A DNA stretch of 64,000 nucleotides from the NCBI GenBank assembly GCA_035578175.1, contig JAQMRL010000008.1:64885041-64949040 (forward strand), written 5' to 3'. The notes under the pieces were generated by a model. It worked only from the letters and a program-made list of their open reading frames with translations. It was not told the DNA's origin and did not search any database. A program made the translations under genes and the position numbers. The DNA comes from Catonia carolina. Lineage: Eukaryota; Arthropoda; Insecta; Hemiptera; Achilidae. This document shows, one piece after another, positions 1-10,500 of this stretch (its first letter is position 1; each line of letters begins with the position of its first letter).

Positions 1-254
1 AACAGAAGAAAATTGTGTTGTACAATATTATTCATTTATTTATTATTTCACTAGTTTACATTAGTGAGTTAAAATAGCTTTTTGCAGTAATACAAACTGA
101 AATTTTTAATTAAAAAAAAAGTTGGTTTTCAGGGTATTCACTTACTTCGTCGCCGTCACAAACAGCAGTTATCTACTTTAATTTTACAGAGAAGTTTGGT
201 ATAGCCTCTTCCAATAGAAAGTAGAACTCAAACTTTAAAAGATCATCCACTTTC

Positions 255-416
255 ATTTTTTTTAATCAGAAGGAAGCACTCTATACCCTTAAGAATAAGC
301 CTTTTCTTAGTGTTATATTACTTAAGGAACGCCAGTCATTTTTTTTAACCAGAAGGAAGCACTCTATACCCTTAAGGATAAGCCTTTTCTTAGTGTTATA
401 TTACTCAAGGAACGCC
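255..416. repeat. Two-copy tandem duplication, 83-bp period
   Basis: Two near-identical units, centred on AAGGAAGCACTCTATACCC and ending AAGGAACGCC, start 83 bp apart and differ at a few positions. This looks like a recent local duplication; no coding content was seen. Confidence 0.85.
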
Positions 417-789
417 AAACTTATGTGATTTTTGTAGAAATGGTGTCTTTACTTTCAGTTAGTTCTAAAATATGTTAAAGACAAATATGTAAAATTTTGA
501 CTTATGGGCTTTCTGGAATCACAGATTAAATTCCAGTCAATAAAAATAAGAAACATGTTTGTATACAACATATTATTGAGCACCTGGTACACAAGAAACA
601 CATAAGTTTTTGGAGATACCAACGAACAGTGTAAGAAGAAATTTTGAATTTCAGCGTTAAATATTTAAATAGAGAACACAAAAATCATAATTTTTGCTTT
701 TTTCTGTCAAGGATTAGTGTGACTTTTTAATTTTTTCCGAACTCACTACCCGTCTTTTTCATGGCCGGTTTATCTCTTTGTCCTCGAGG

Positions 790-1187
790 AAATACTTTTT
801 GGTTAACTGGGAGACGCTCACAGCTTTCAATTGAATCAAAACTGTTGCTGTACAAGACAATATTCAAGCCGGTGTGGACGTACGGGATTCAACTTTGGGG
901 GACAACTAAAAATACCAATATTGACATTTTGGAACGTTTTCAAACAAAATTTTTACGATCATCTCTTAGGATACCATGGTAAATACGAAACAAATATATC
1001 TATAACGCATTACGACTTAACTCAGTAAGACAGGAAATTACACGATTTAGCAAAACGTACGAACAAAGACTAAACGGACATCCAAATCATCTCGCGATAA
1101 ACTTACTGGACAACAGTGACTATACGTTTACAAGACTTAACAGGTACAAAGAGTTGGATTTAATTAACAAATTCGAACACAATTAAA
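790..1187 (+). pseudogene. Jockey-like LINE, reverse transcriptase C-terminus
   Basis: Encodes the tail of a non-LTR reverse transcriptase: GRRSQLSIESKLLLYKTI, FKPVWTYGIQLWGT, ILERFQTKFLRSSLRIPW, then HLAINLLDNSDYTFTRL and a natural stop at about 1185. The frame is open except for one TAA at 980-982 right after PW, where related elements have Tyr. It is 5' truncated, leaving only the last 130 or so residues. Similar tails lie at 10.2 and 32.3 kb. Confidence 0.75.
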
Positions 1188-1412
1188 TTTTTAATTTAGT
1201 TATTTTTATGTGTATATGTGTAAATATTTTATTTTATTGAAATTTTGAATCATTTCAAAATTAATTAATTTTTTAAAATTTCAAAAATTATCTGTAACAA
1301 TTATTATTAATGTATAATATTGTTGTAAATTTGTCTTTTCTATGTTAACCTTATTACCTATTGTTCTTGGTTTTTTTATAACTGAACAGATTGTAATTTT
1401 GCTGATTTGATA

Positions 1413-1442
1413 AAAATTATTATTATTATTATTATTATTATT
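1413..1442. repeat. (ATT)n microsatellite
   Basis: About ten ATT units, between a plus-strand LINE tail on the left and a minus-strand LINE 3' end on the right. It is best read as the (TAA)n tail of the minus-strand element. Confidence 0.8.
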
Positions 1443-1640
1443 GGCGAATTCTCCTTGGATAGAAGACGTTAAGCATCATGATCCAGTTTCGTCATTTGTT
1501 TTTCTTATTGGTCCAGTAGGCCTTCATTGTTTCCGAAAAAGCTTTTTTGCGGTTTTCAGACCACTTTGGTCTAAACTGCTTCTCTCTTGAGGGCTCTGAA
1601 ACTTTCCACTTGTCTCCCTTGTGACGGAATAAGTTTTTAT
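1443..1640 (-). pseudogene. LINE 3' terminal fragment with (TAA)n tail
   Basis: The minus-strand translation gives KTAKKLFSETMKAYWTNKKN, a common C-terminal signature of insect non-LTR elements. It is followed by a short 3' UTR ending GGAGAATTCGCCAA and the TAA repeat. Only the extreme 3' end remains. Confidence 0.6.
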
Positions 1641-2857
1641 TAAAAATTTCAGTTTGATGTATATTTGCGCTTTTTATTAATGGGTACCTGATAGACCAGG
1701 TACAGCATTTTTTATAGCTGGGATGTGATTAAATATATGCTAGAAGTGCAGTAATGATGATTGAGCCAAACGTGTTCAGTATATCTGTGGGAGAATATCA
1801 CTGGGTAAAAAAACCCTCTAAAAGAAATTAAAATAACAAATTACTAATAATAATCACTATTAGTGATCTTTATTTAAATAGTTCATTGAAGTTTCTGATT
1901 CTTACTCCATACGATTGTTTATGTTAGCTATGGACAAAGTTTATCGAACACAAAAAGTTTTGCTTGGTAGAAATAAACTACAAGATTAATCAATTGCACT
2001 ATTATAAGAATTTAATGGTATACTTCAACAGGAGCATAATATAAAATATATTCAAAAGAAGAATTGTTAATTTAAAAATTCCTTACCGTGCACAAATTAT
2101 GTAGGCTATAGTTTTATTATTTATAATATATTGATAATTATTATAAATATTTATATTAATAATAAATAATAATATTATTATAATTTTATAATATTCCTCT
2201 AAAGCAGATAGGTACAAATCGTAGAACACCTCGTTAACTATTAGTATTAACGTAAAAATACTTACTGCACTGTCTTCTTATATTGGCGATAAAAAGTTTC
2301 CAATTTTGGTAATTATTGACTTTGTCAAAGACCATGTTCTTTTGTTATATGCACATTATTTTGTGCATTATCTTATTTCTCATTTGCATAATTGAGTTTT
2401 AAAATGAAAACACCATTTTTATATAATTCATTTTATAATTATAGTTTTCTAACTTTTTAAACATTTTAATTGGAAAACAGAAAGGAATGTATCGTAGTCT
2501 TTGTTGATGTTGCTCAATATTTGATAAAGTTTAGCATGAAGGGTCGTAATAAGCTTAAAAAATGTTTTCTTGGCAATTAACATTCCTTGAGAGCTTGTTA
2601 ACAGGACGATATACAAGCTATATAAAGATAAAAGTAGCTTATTAAATTTCTCAACAACTCAGATGTAGTGTGCTGGCTCAAAAGAAAGAAACCTTTTCAG
2701 TTAGTATATAGTCATAGTCAAAAATAGTGTTTTTGGTGAGTAAGAAATGTTGTAATGACGTTATGGATAGCGGTAAATGGGTTAGTGCTTTAGAACAGCC
2801 GGTATAATATATAAATCAATTTTTAGTATACATCTGAGAAATGTTTTTGCATTTAAG
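1641..2857. other. AT-rich intergenic DNA, nothing recognised
   Basis: AT-rich sequence with an almost pure A/T patch at about 2110-2190. No convincing ORF, RNA gene or repeat family. Confidence 0.5.
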
Positions 2858-3222
2858 CGTTTGAACCTGTAGAGCTTTACTAAGTAAAACGAGGAGTGAG
2901 TTGGTTTACGATTGCCTTCCTCACTGAGTGGAAAACTATGCTCATCAACAAGCTATACCCTTTGAAAAGCACATATTTTCACTATGCAAATGATACCTTC
3001 ACTTCATTCACCACAGGATCTGACTGTATAATGAAATTCATTGCTTTCAGAGGAGATAACTCTGAATACTGTCTATTACACCTCTACCTCTTCTGTTGTT
3101 AAATGATTTAGTCATTTAATTGGCTGACTATGTGATAAGAAACAGAAATATTTTTTTAAGCCTTGCAACTAACAGCTTGAGTGTAAATAATTTGGTACTC
3201 CATCTTTCTGTTATGAGCAGAA
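2858..3222 (-). repeat. RepA copy 1 (5' or 3' trimmed)
   Basis: Matches the RepA family. Shared blocks include TTTACTAAGTAAAACGAGGAG, the TTCATTCACCACAGG block and the CACCTCTACCTCTTCTG block. Sense is taken as the strand on which other copies end in (AAC)n. This copy lacks the AGCC-GAAA-GGCT hairpin end. Confidence 0.8.
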
Positions 3223-3985
3223 ATTTCTCAAATCTTAATGAGATGAAAATGATTTTGGAATAAGAAGCGTAAAAACTGTAAAGTTCTGTGCTAACCCAAA
3301 ATTTCTTTCCGGACTTTGCTTCACAAAGTCATTTTAAGGTGAAAAAAGATGTAACATATTATTTTTTACTTTTGTATCATAACCTTTTAATCATGAGTGT
3401 ATTTCAGATAATGTTATTTGTTGCAGTGTTTTGTATTGTATTTTTTACAGTATATTTCAGAGGACCTTGTGATACATAATTATAATGTCACTGAAAAAGC
3501 CAGTAACAATGTCTCTGCAGCCAAAATTCTTCTTGTCAAAGGTTTTAAAGTACAAAATAAGGTAACGATTAAGAAAAACTATTTTTCCCAACACTTAAAA
3601 GATAAAGTAATAATGTTATAGGTAAATATTGAATATTCGTCAATATTTCACGAGAATGGAAAAAATACTTAGTTATCCTATTAATGAAAGAAGAGAAAAA
3701 TAAAGAAATTCATTTTTCAAATGGACTGAAATATAAAAAAGTAAGATTTAATCCGAAAATTAATGTATAGAGTAAAATTTAATGTACAGGTAAAACTTAT
3801 TTAGAAGTTTGATTAGTTATAATTAATTAATCTTAATGCAAGTGACTGTCAATAATTTAAACATTGTAGTTCTCCTCGTAAACTTTTTAATTTCCACCAA
3901 ACCATAATGATTTACTTTATCAATCCTTTAAAAAAATGAGGATCACCCCTCGAACTATAAAGAATAAAAAACACATAGTAATTTA
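3223..3985. other. Intergenic DNA downstream of gene C, nothing recognised
   Basis: AT-rich sequence with short spurious ORFs of 60-70 codons that lack family features. It probably holds the transcript end of gene C. Confidence 0.5.
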
Positions 3986-3991
3986 AAAAAA

Positions 3992-3997
3992 TTTATT
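3992..3997 (-). promoter_or_regulatory. Polyadenylation signal AATAAA of GNAT gene C
   Basis: AATAAA on the minus strand, 27 nt downstream of the stop codon of gene C, in A/T-rich sequence. The position suits a short 3' UTR. Confidence 0.55.
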
Positions 3998-4023
3998 CAA
4001 TCAACAATTTAGTAGTAACAGTT

Positions 4024-4365
4024 CTACAAAATTATCTTTTCGTAAATAGTAAAAGAATTATGAGGATGCGGAGGTAATTTAAATTTTGGTTCATATTTTG
4101 CGTAATCGTTATAAAAATATCTATACACACAATTCCAATTTTGTCTTTTAAATGCATCTTCCATGTAAGCTCCAGTTATTGTAGAAAACATTTTTTTGTA
4201 TCCAAGTTGTTTTGCTAATTTTTCTGAATCTTCAATTAATTTTTTGGATAAGTCTTGACCTCTGTGGTTTCTGTGAACAACTATTAATCGGAGTTCAATT
4301 GTTTTTTCCAATTCTGTTTTTATACCTCTTGAATCTTGGTCAATATAGTCATAAAAATTTTGCAT
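4024..4365 (-). CDS. GNAT gene C, last coding exon; CoA-loop glycine replaced by Asp
   Basis: Terminal exon, 113 codons plus TAG, entered in phase 0 after CTTTTTCAG. It aligns end to end with the exons of A and B: TIELRLIVVHRNH, helix SEKLAKQLGY, TGAYMEDAFKRQNW, YEPKFKLP and SFTIYEK. The acetyl-CoA loop reads R-G-Q-D-L-S. The central Gly of the R/Q-x-x-G-x-G/A signature is Asp (GAC, 4252-4254), a single-transition change from the Gly codon. The frame is otherwise intact. AATAAA lies 27 nt past the stop on the minus strand. The protein may be inactive, have altered cofactor use, or be an early pseudogene. Directly joined length is 201 aa across a 2420-nt intron. Confidence 0.82.
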   Translation of the reverse strand: MQNFYDYIDQDSRGIKTELEKTIELRLIVVHRNHRGQDLSKKLIEDSEKLAKQLGYKKMFSTITGAYMEDAFKRQNWNCVYRYFYNDYAKYEPKFKLPPHPHNSFTIYEKIIL

Positions 4366-4843
4366 CTGAAAAAGTATTTTACATACAAGTTTGAAATTTT
4401 TTTAAAAATCTAGTCAAAATTTCCCGGTAGAAAAATTTTAAGAGACTTCTTTTTTAAACAGCAATAATAATGCAGACGTTAAGTGTGACAGATGGAAATG
4501 AATACTGAAGAAATGTCAGACTTGATCAAGAACTGAACCTGGATTCCTTAGTATAGAAGCCAGTTGAGCTGAATACTTTATCAATATAGAATGGCCTAAA
4601 AAAAGAGGTTAGCAATTCTGCACGAGTATTTATTTACGTAGATGCAGTCTTATCTTTACTCTTGATTGGCTGTACAGTTTGTTAAAGTTTAGAATGGTCT
4701 ACTCGTAAGATGCGCAGTAGACCCGGGGCGTGTTCTTGCTCATCAAGGTTGGCAATATTGATGAAGCAAAAGGGGAAGAACTTTACTTGGTTAGACAAAA
4801 CCGGTTATATTGTCTGCTGTACTGATCCACTCTACGTGTGTGC

Positions 4844-4966
4844 ATTTTTTGAGGTTAGACTTTTGTTTATTTCTAATGTTTTATTACTAATGTTAGGTTA
4901 TATTGTTCATTATTTACATTGGCAAGAGAAAGTCGTTTGAGTGTTTCACACCAGATTTTTCTGGTC
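4844..4966 (-). repeat. RepB terminal fragment, inverted
   Basis: The minus strand carries the RepB start: TCTGGTGTGAAACAC, the TTTCTCTTGCC box and AACATTAGTAATAAAAC. It lies in the gene C intron, head to head with the larger RepB copy that starts at 5353. Confidence 0.75.
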
Positions 4967-5352
4967 TAAAAATCGATTGAGAAAACTTTTCATTGAATAT
5001 ATATATCGAATGGTCAAAAATTTTATAATTTTCAATAATTCCGAGCTTAACTTACCTAGAAATATTAGGCCACTCTCGAAAATGTTATTGCATTGAGTAC
5101 GTAACACCAAGTTTCAAGATAATTAGATTTAGTAAAAGTTCAACGTGCTTTCCGTCTTATGTTTTCTAACGTTTCTTTATCATACTTAGAACAGACAATT
5201 CCTAATTAAGATAAATATTTTTGCGTGGTCTACTTCATTATTTAATTTATAAATATTAAAGTATATGAATAATAATTTTTTTCCGTTAATAAATCACTTT
5301 TCGTTTTTACATAAACAGTAAATTTTTACCTATGATTTACTAATTTAAAAAA

Positions 5353-6640
5353 TCTGGTGTGAAACACTTAATTACTTTCTCTTGCCGATGTAAATAACAA
5401 AATACATAACAAATACGATTCTATCATAAGTAAACAATGTAAAATGAAAAAAAGTAATTTTAATCATGAGTGAATCACGCTAAGTGGAAAACAACCTCTG
5501 CAAGACTTAAAAAGGTGGAAAATCATTAATTCATGGTTAACTAGGTTCTTAAGTAAAAATTCTCAAAAGTAAAAATGTAGGTTATTTAATTTTTTATATC
5601 TTTCATTATAAATTTATACTTTTGTCGTAAAATGCGTACTAAGACCGCAATCTTAAAAAGAAATCATACCTTTTACCGATTTTGAAGAAAAAATATACAG
5701 AAACTTCGTAACTACCGCTAAACGAAGCGTTGTAAAAACAATTTTTGGGTTCAGGGGGCCTTAAATCGTGTTTTTCCTGAAAAAACAACTCGATTTATAT
5801 AAAAATCAACACGGCAATCAAAACTATACGGCAATCTCTTGGGATCTCATTCTATAGCTAAAAATAAGAAAAAAAGTATATATATATATATATATATATG
5901 CCTGAAAACGCTTAGTTAGCGAGTTACGGCTAGCGAAAAATTTCACCTAGAACTCTATACCCTCGGTGAAGTAAGGCCGTATAAAAATGTTAAAGGTAGT
6001 TACAAAAATACAAATAAGATTGTTTCTTATGATTGTTTTTTAATCTGATGACCAGATAAACAGTTGATGAACAGCTGTTACTCCCAACCTAAATATTAGT
6101 TAATATTTTATGCAGTTAATAATATGGTTTTTATGTGATTTTAAATAAAGCGAAATTTCAATATCTATTATTCATTTTTTCCTGAGTAATTCACATGAAT
6201 CTTTTCAGAATTAAATTTTTTACAAATTTATTTAAGAAAAAATACACCTTTATTTACCATTTATGGAAGTAATCTTACGTTAAACACAAAAATGTGTTAT
6301 TTCTTTGCACCAATTCTTGTGTTTTATGTAAAATATCTCTGAAAGTAATGCATTTACAGCTCTGGAACCAATTTTATTTAATTTTTCCGATTAAAAAACA
6401 TAAGAAACAATCGTATTTGTATATTTTTAACCACCTTTAACATTTTTATACGGCCTTACTTCACCGAGGGTACAGAGTTCTACGTGAAATTTTTCGCTAG
6501 CCGTAACTCGCTAACTAAGCGTTTTCAGGCATATGTTTATATGAACTTTTTACTTCTTTTTAGCTGTAGGATGAGATACCAAGAGATTGCCGTATAGTTT
6601 TGAATCACCCGGTATATTCATATGACAAGAGAAAGTAAAA
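5353..6640 (+). repeat. RepB copy split by a foldback element
   Basis: RepB start at 5353 (TCTGGTGTGAAACAC) and body to about 5814. It resumes at about 6608 with the family end TATTCATAT...CAAGAGAAAGTAAAA. The 0.8 kb between is a separate inverted-repeat element. It lies inside the intron of GNAT gene C. Confidence 0.75.
5815..6607. mobile_element. Foldback/MITE-like element with arms of about 200 bp
   Basis: Left arm about 5815-6045 and right arm about 6405-6607 are inverted copies sharing AACTATACGGCAATCTCTTGG, CCTGAAAACGC, GTTACGGCTAGCGAAAAATT and AAGTAAGGCCGTATAAAAAT. The centre is about 360 bp of AT-rich DNA without an ORF. A (TA)n run interrupts the left arm. It sits inside a RepB copy, so it is the younger insertion. 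Confidence 0.8.
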
Positions 6641-6785
6641 ACGTGTAATAAGTAGGTGCTGCAGTTTTACAGGAACCCCACACATTCCTAGTTTATCTAA
6701 GTAAATGCATGACTTGATCAAGCTCTCTGATATAAAAAATGATTTTTCGTAAAGTTTTACAACTAAAAATTGTGTAAAAACTTAC

Positions 6786-7049
6786 CGTTTCAGGAATTTC
6801 ACAAATTACGCCTTCATCTCTTGGTGTTAGACTAATTGCAACACCTGCAATCTTTCCATCGTTTGTTACAGCTTTAAGTGTTGCATTTTCTTCAAGCGTT
6901 TGCAGACATCCCCAGGTGTCAATGCTCTGAGGCTTATCAATACAACATGCTTTATAAAGTGGCATGTCAGTAAAATAAGAGCTTAGTAATAAATCATAGA
7001 TTTCCTTTTTGTCCTCCAATTTTGCTAATTCTATTTTGTAGTTCATCAT
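6786..7049 (-). CDS. GNAT gene C, first coding exon (arylalkylamine NAT-like)
   Basis: Third paralogue and last in the array, 88 codons from ATG at 7049 to a phase-0 donor (ACG, then GTAAGT). It begins MMNYKIELAKLEDKKEIY, then LLSSYFTDMPL (Met29 at the catalytic Glu position) and GKIAGVAISLTP. The first of two adjacent ATGs is chosen because it gives the same length as the paralogues; the second would also serve. A TTTATTACAG acceptor ends 11 nt upstream of the ATG, matching gene B and suggesting a separate 5' non-coding exon. The open frame continues past the donor for about 30 codons of unrelated sequence, which I regard as intron. Confidence 0.85.
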
Positions 7050-7059
7050 AATTTTATGT

Positions 7060-7069
7060 CTGTAATAAA
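7060..7069 (-). promoter_or_regulatory. Probable 5'-UTR splice acceptor of GNAT gene C
   Basis: TTTATTACAG on the minus strand, ending 11 nt before the start codon. The same ten bases precede gene B (17590-17581). Conservation in otherwise diverged 5' flanks suggests a real acceptor joining an upstream non-coding exon that I cannot locate. Confidence 0.45.
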
Positions 7070-7204
7070 CGAATGAAATCTATGTAAATATTAAAGATAT
7101 TTTCTTATTTTTATTGACTATTGTTAACAAATGGTAAGAAATTGGCGGAAATTGACTACATGTGTTATGTAGTAGCTACTATTTATATGTTTCTAATGAA
7201 AAAA

Positions 7205-7602
7205 AAAATTGCCCATCACGGGCAGATGGAGTTTTAAATTAATTGCACTCGATCTGCTGGTTCAAGGATCACAAAAAATAGTTCTGTTTCTTATCAACAT
7301 GGTCAACCAATTAAATGACTGAGCTATTTAAGAACAGAAGAGGTAGAGGTGTAAAATACACTAGTCAGAGTTATCTCCTCTAAGAGTAATGAATTTTACT
7401 ATACAGCCAGACCCTGTCGTGAATGAAATGAAAGTGTCATTTGCAGAGTGGAAAATATGTGCTTTGGAAATATGTGACATGCTGATACTCATACTCTTTC
7501 AACTCAGTGAGGAAGGCAATAGTAAACCAGCTCACTCCTCGTTTTTACTTAGAAAAACCTGTAGTGGTTTGAACCAGCCTTTCGGCTGTTAACCTAATTA
7601 AC
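7205..7602 (+). repeat. RepA copy 2
   Basis: Sense-strand copy from TTGCCCATCACGGGCA to the AGCC-GAAA-GGCT end region. It keeps the ATG of the recurrent family ORF (MNFTIQPDPVVNEMKVSF), with a later frameshift. It lies just upstream of GNAT gene C. Confidence 0.85.
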
Positions 7603-7720
7603 AACAATGAAAAAAAGTAACTCTGGGTAAAACTAATGAAAAAGGACATCATTTTGCCACGTTCAACAATCAACAAAAATTGTAAACTATACCGGGAAAT
7701 TTTTTTTGTTTTTTAATCCA

Positions 7721-7940
7721 TAATGTGTGAACGTTGCAATCTGTTCAATTTAAGAACAGTAAGCAACTCCATTCCTGAGAGAGTGTGGTTGAACACCAGC
7801 TTTTAAAGTACACCGGTATCCATTGCCTAGTATTCAAATTCGTACAAAAGTAACTACCTTTACAAGGATTTGAACTAGAAAACTTCGTCTCCAAAAATCA
7901 GCTGTTATACAGCTAACTTTTATCTCTAGACCAACCCGGT
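7721..7940 (-). repeat. tRNA-derived SINE, family T1
   Basis: On the minus strand the head reads CCGGGTTGGTCTAGAGAT (A-box region), followed by a B-box-like TAGTTCAAATCC. The tail GAACAGATTGCAACG matches the copies at 30.7 and 61.3 kb. Confidence 0.75.
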
Positions 7941-8159
7941 GCGTACATTTTAACACGCGGTTTTAACTCTCAGCTGGAGGTGTAAAAATTCACTGGGGCT
8001 TTTAATATTTCTTGTAAAGTGGTAAATAAAGGCTGTTGATCGAGGCGGTTGGACTTTTTGACAATTCTGTTCTTATTTTAGCCTAACAATAGAATTTTTA
8101 AGATTAAGTTCAAGAAATTTAATATAGGCCCACTTATACAAAAAATTGGTGAAACAGAT

Positions 8160-8290
8160 TTTTGTGATTTCCCCTTTGGTGTTTATACCAAGGTGTACGT
8201 TGCGTTAGGTCCTCCATGGTTAGGTCAAGTTCTTTCATGTCGTTTTGAATTTCTCTGAGCCCGGTTACTGTAGCTCTACAGGTTAAAAGA
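8160..8290 (-). pseudogene. LINE C-terminal fragment
   Basis: The minus-strand translation LREIQNDMKELDLTMEDLTQ followed by RTPWYKHQRG fits the C-terminal end of insect non-LTR ORF2 proteins (pattern D-x-x-E-x-x-L-T-x-E-D-x-x-x-R-T-x-W). Short and isolated. Confidence 0.55.
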
Positions 8291-10030
8291 AATAAATTAT
8301 TGTACGAAGTTCATATGTAGCCTATGTTTATAAAAACTAATTGAAAAAATGACACCTTGTTAGAAAATTTAAAAAAATCCTTAATGTATCTACAATAAAA
8401 TAATGTTTATTGTGACACAAATCAATTTAATATGAGTAATTAAAGAAAATATAAAATAACTTGTATTAAATTTAATATCAACCTTATGTGACCTTGCATT
8501 TTAATTTTTTCTGAATATTTCTAATATTTCATTCTAAATTTTCTATTTTTAATGTTTAAATTTTATTTCTTTGAATTGGTTAAAACACTTAATATTTAAG
8601 TAAAATACATTATACATTTTTATTTAAAATTTAAAACTCTTTTGTGCTTATTTTCATGCGATGTGTCATTTTTGTGCTGGGCATATACCGATGCAGTACT
8701 TAAAACTTGTTCACTTGTATAAAAGTGAAATAATATTTAATTACCTACCTGGATTTTTCAGTTATGTTAAGAATTATAAACTTAGTGAAATGTACACAAT
8801 GTTACATAACTTTTGTAATAATTTTAATGTAATATCACAACTTCACACTAGTTAAAATAAAACTGAAATGTTACGTTGCTCTTGTGTAAATGACATAAGT
8901 ATTTGATAACCACTTGATATCAAGTGGACCTACCAGGCAGTATTTCTTATATATATATATAATATAAAAATATTATTTCTTATCTAGTTTTTTATATTAA
9001 ATAAGTTCAAAATGCCAACGTACGTATTATCAACTACATAAATAATCAGCACACTGTAACTGTTGAAGTGTAAGTTTTGTAGGTTATATTAAGTTGATAT
9101 CCGCTAAAGTACTATATTTTCTTTAGGAAGGAAAGTATAAGGGAAAATTTAGATTAGGTAAATAATTCTTGACGAGAAATTAGTTGGCAGGATATGATTA
9201 TGACAAATATGGTTTCAAATATTCAAATATGACTTGTATTTATATCTAGTGTAACATTTTTTTTCTAACATCATAATCAGTTTAAAAACAAAAACTCCAA
9301 GTAAATAGCATGAACGGGTTCACAAGATGAAGACAATACTCAATGAAATTGCTTCGGAAAGGAAAAATATAAGTATAATTTTTGAAAATATTAACTAGAT
9401 AAAAGATGAATAACAGTAATAGAAAAGGTAACCAAATTAATAACGGTGATTGTAGAATGCGTAGAGGAAGAAGATGATGTTAATAGAGATGATATTGATG
9501 TTGATATAGACTTCAATTATTTAAAATGTAGGTTAGTCGGAAAAACCAAACGGAAGGTCAAGCAATTTTATTCGTTTCAGTCGTGTTACGTCTTCGCTAT
9601 TATAAAAAAATTAAGCGCCAAAGAATTCGGGTGATCTGCTAATTTTTCTTGATATTTTGAACTTAGCTGCGTAATTTCTTCTTTCACGGTGTTGACACAT
9701 AAGTCCTAATGCAATGCATCATTTGTCACATATTATCATGGAGCATTTGTTATTATCCGTATGACTTTCGACTGGAATCGTTGGATGATAGGAAGATTCG
9801 ATTTCGCATCAGTGTAACATTTGAATAAACAAACTACTCATTAAACACATTTTACAAAATTGAAGATGTTATTTATTAACTGACGAATTTATATAAAATA
9901 TTTTTTTTATGTACTGTACCGGTAGTTTTGGCTTCAAACACGAGTGAACGCATGTTATTTGTTTTGGAGCAAAAATTAATTGTTCGATTGAGCTGAATTT
10001 TGAAAACTAAGGGTTTATTCACTAATCCCT
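8291..10030. other. AT-rich intergenic DNA, no gene recognised
   Basis: Low-complexity AT-rich sequence with a short (TA)n at about 8950. Small ORFs at 8661-8855 (+) and 9446-9634 (+) show no recognisable domain; the second starts with an acidic stretch. I do not call either a gene. Confidence 0.45.
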
Positions 10031-10212
10031 GAGGCAGTTTTTGAAATGTTGGGTCTTTTCTCTTATTCCCCCAACACAACAGACTACTGAATTTTAGAGT
10101 CTTATCTGAATTGCTATTGGGTAGATTGTAAAATTAATTGTATAATATACTTGTACTATAATAATACAGTACAATATAGTATATTATACACATGTACTAA
10201 AATTGTATAATA

Positions 10213-10500
10213 TGCAAGTACGTCTAATGTAGAAATATTACAGAAATTCCAATCGAAGTTTCTTCGACTAATATGCTGTGCACCTTGGTATGTGCCTAAT
10301 GAAGTACTCCACCATGACCTGGGCATACCTACGGTGAGAAAAAAAATTAGCAGTCGGAGTAAAAAGTATTTAAATAAGTTAGATATTCATTCTAATCATT
10401 TGGCTACAAATCGACTCGGCGACAATATTTGAACATCAAAGACTCGAAAAGGCGAAAATATTAGATCTTCTATTCCGGTTTGCCTGATCAAAAATGATTA
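10213..10500 (+). pseudogene. Jockey-like LINE fragment
   Basis: The translation gives VEILQKFQSKFLRLICCAPW, YVPNEVLHHDLGIPTV and LDIHSNHLATNRLGDNI, then a stop. This is the conserved C-terminal tail of jockey-type reverse transcriptases, with the same architecture as the copies at 0.8 and 32.3 kb. It is truncated at both ends. Confidence 0.7.
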
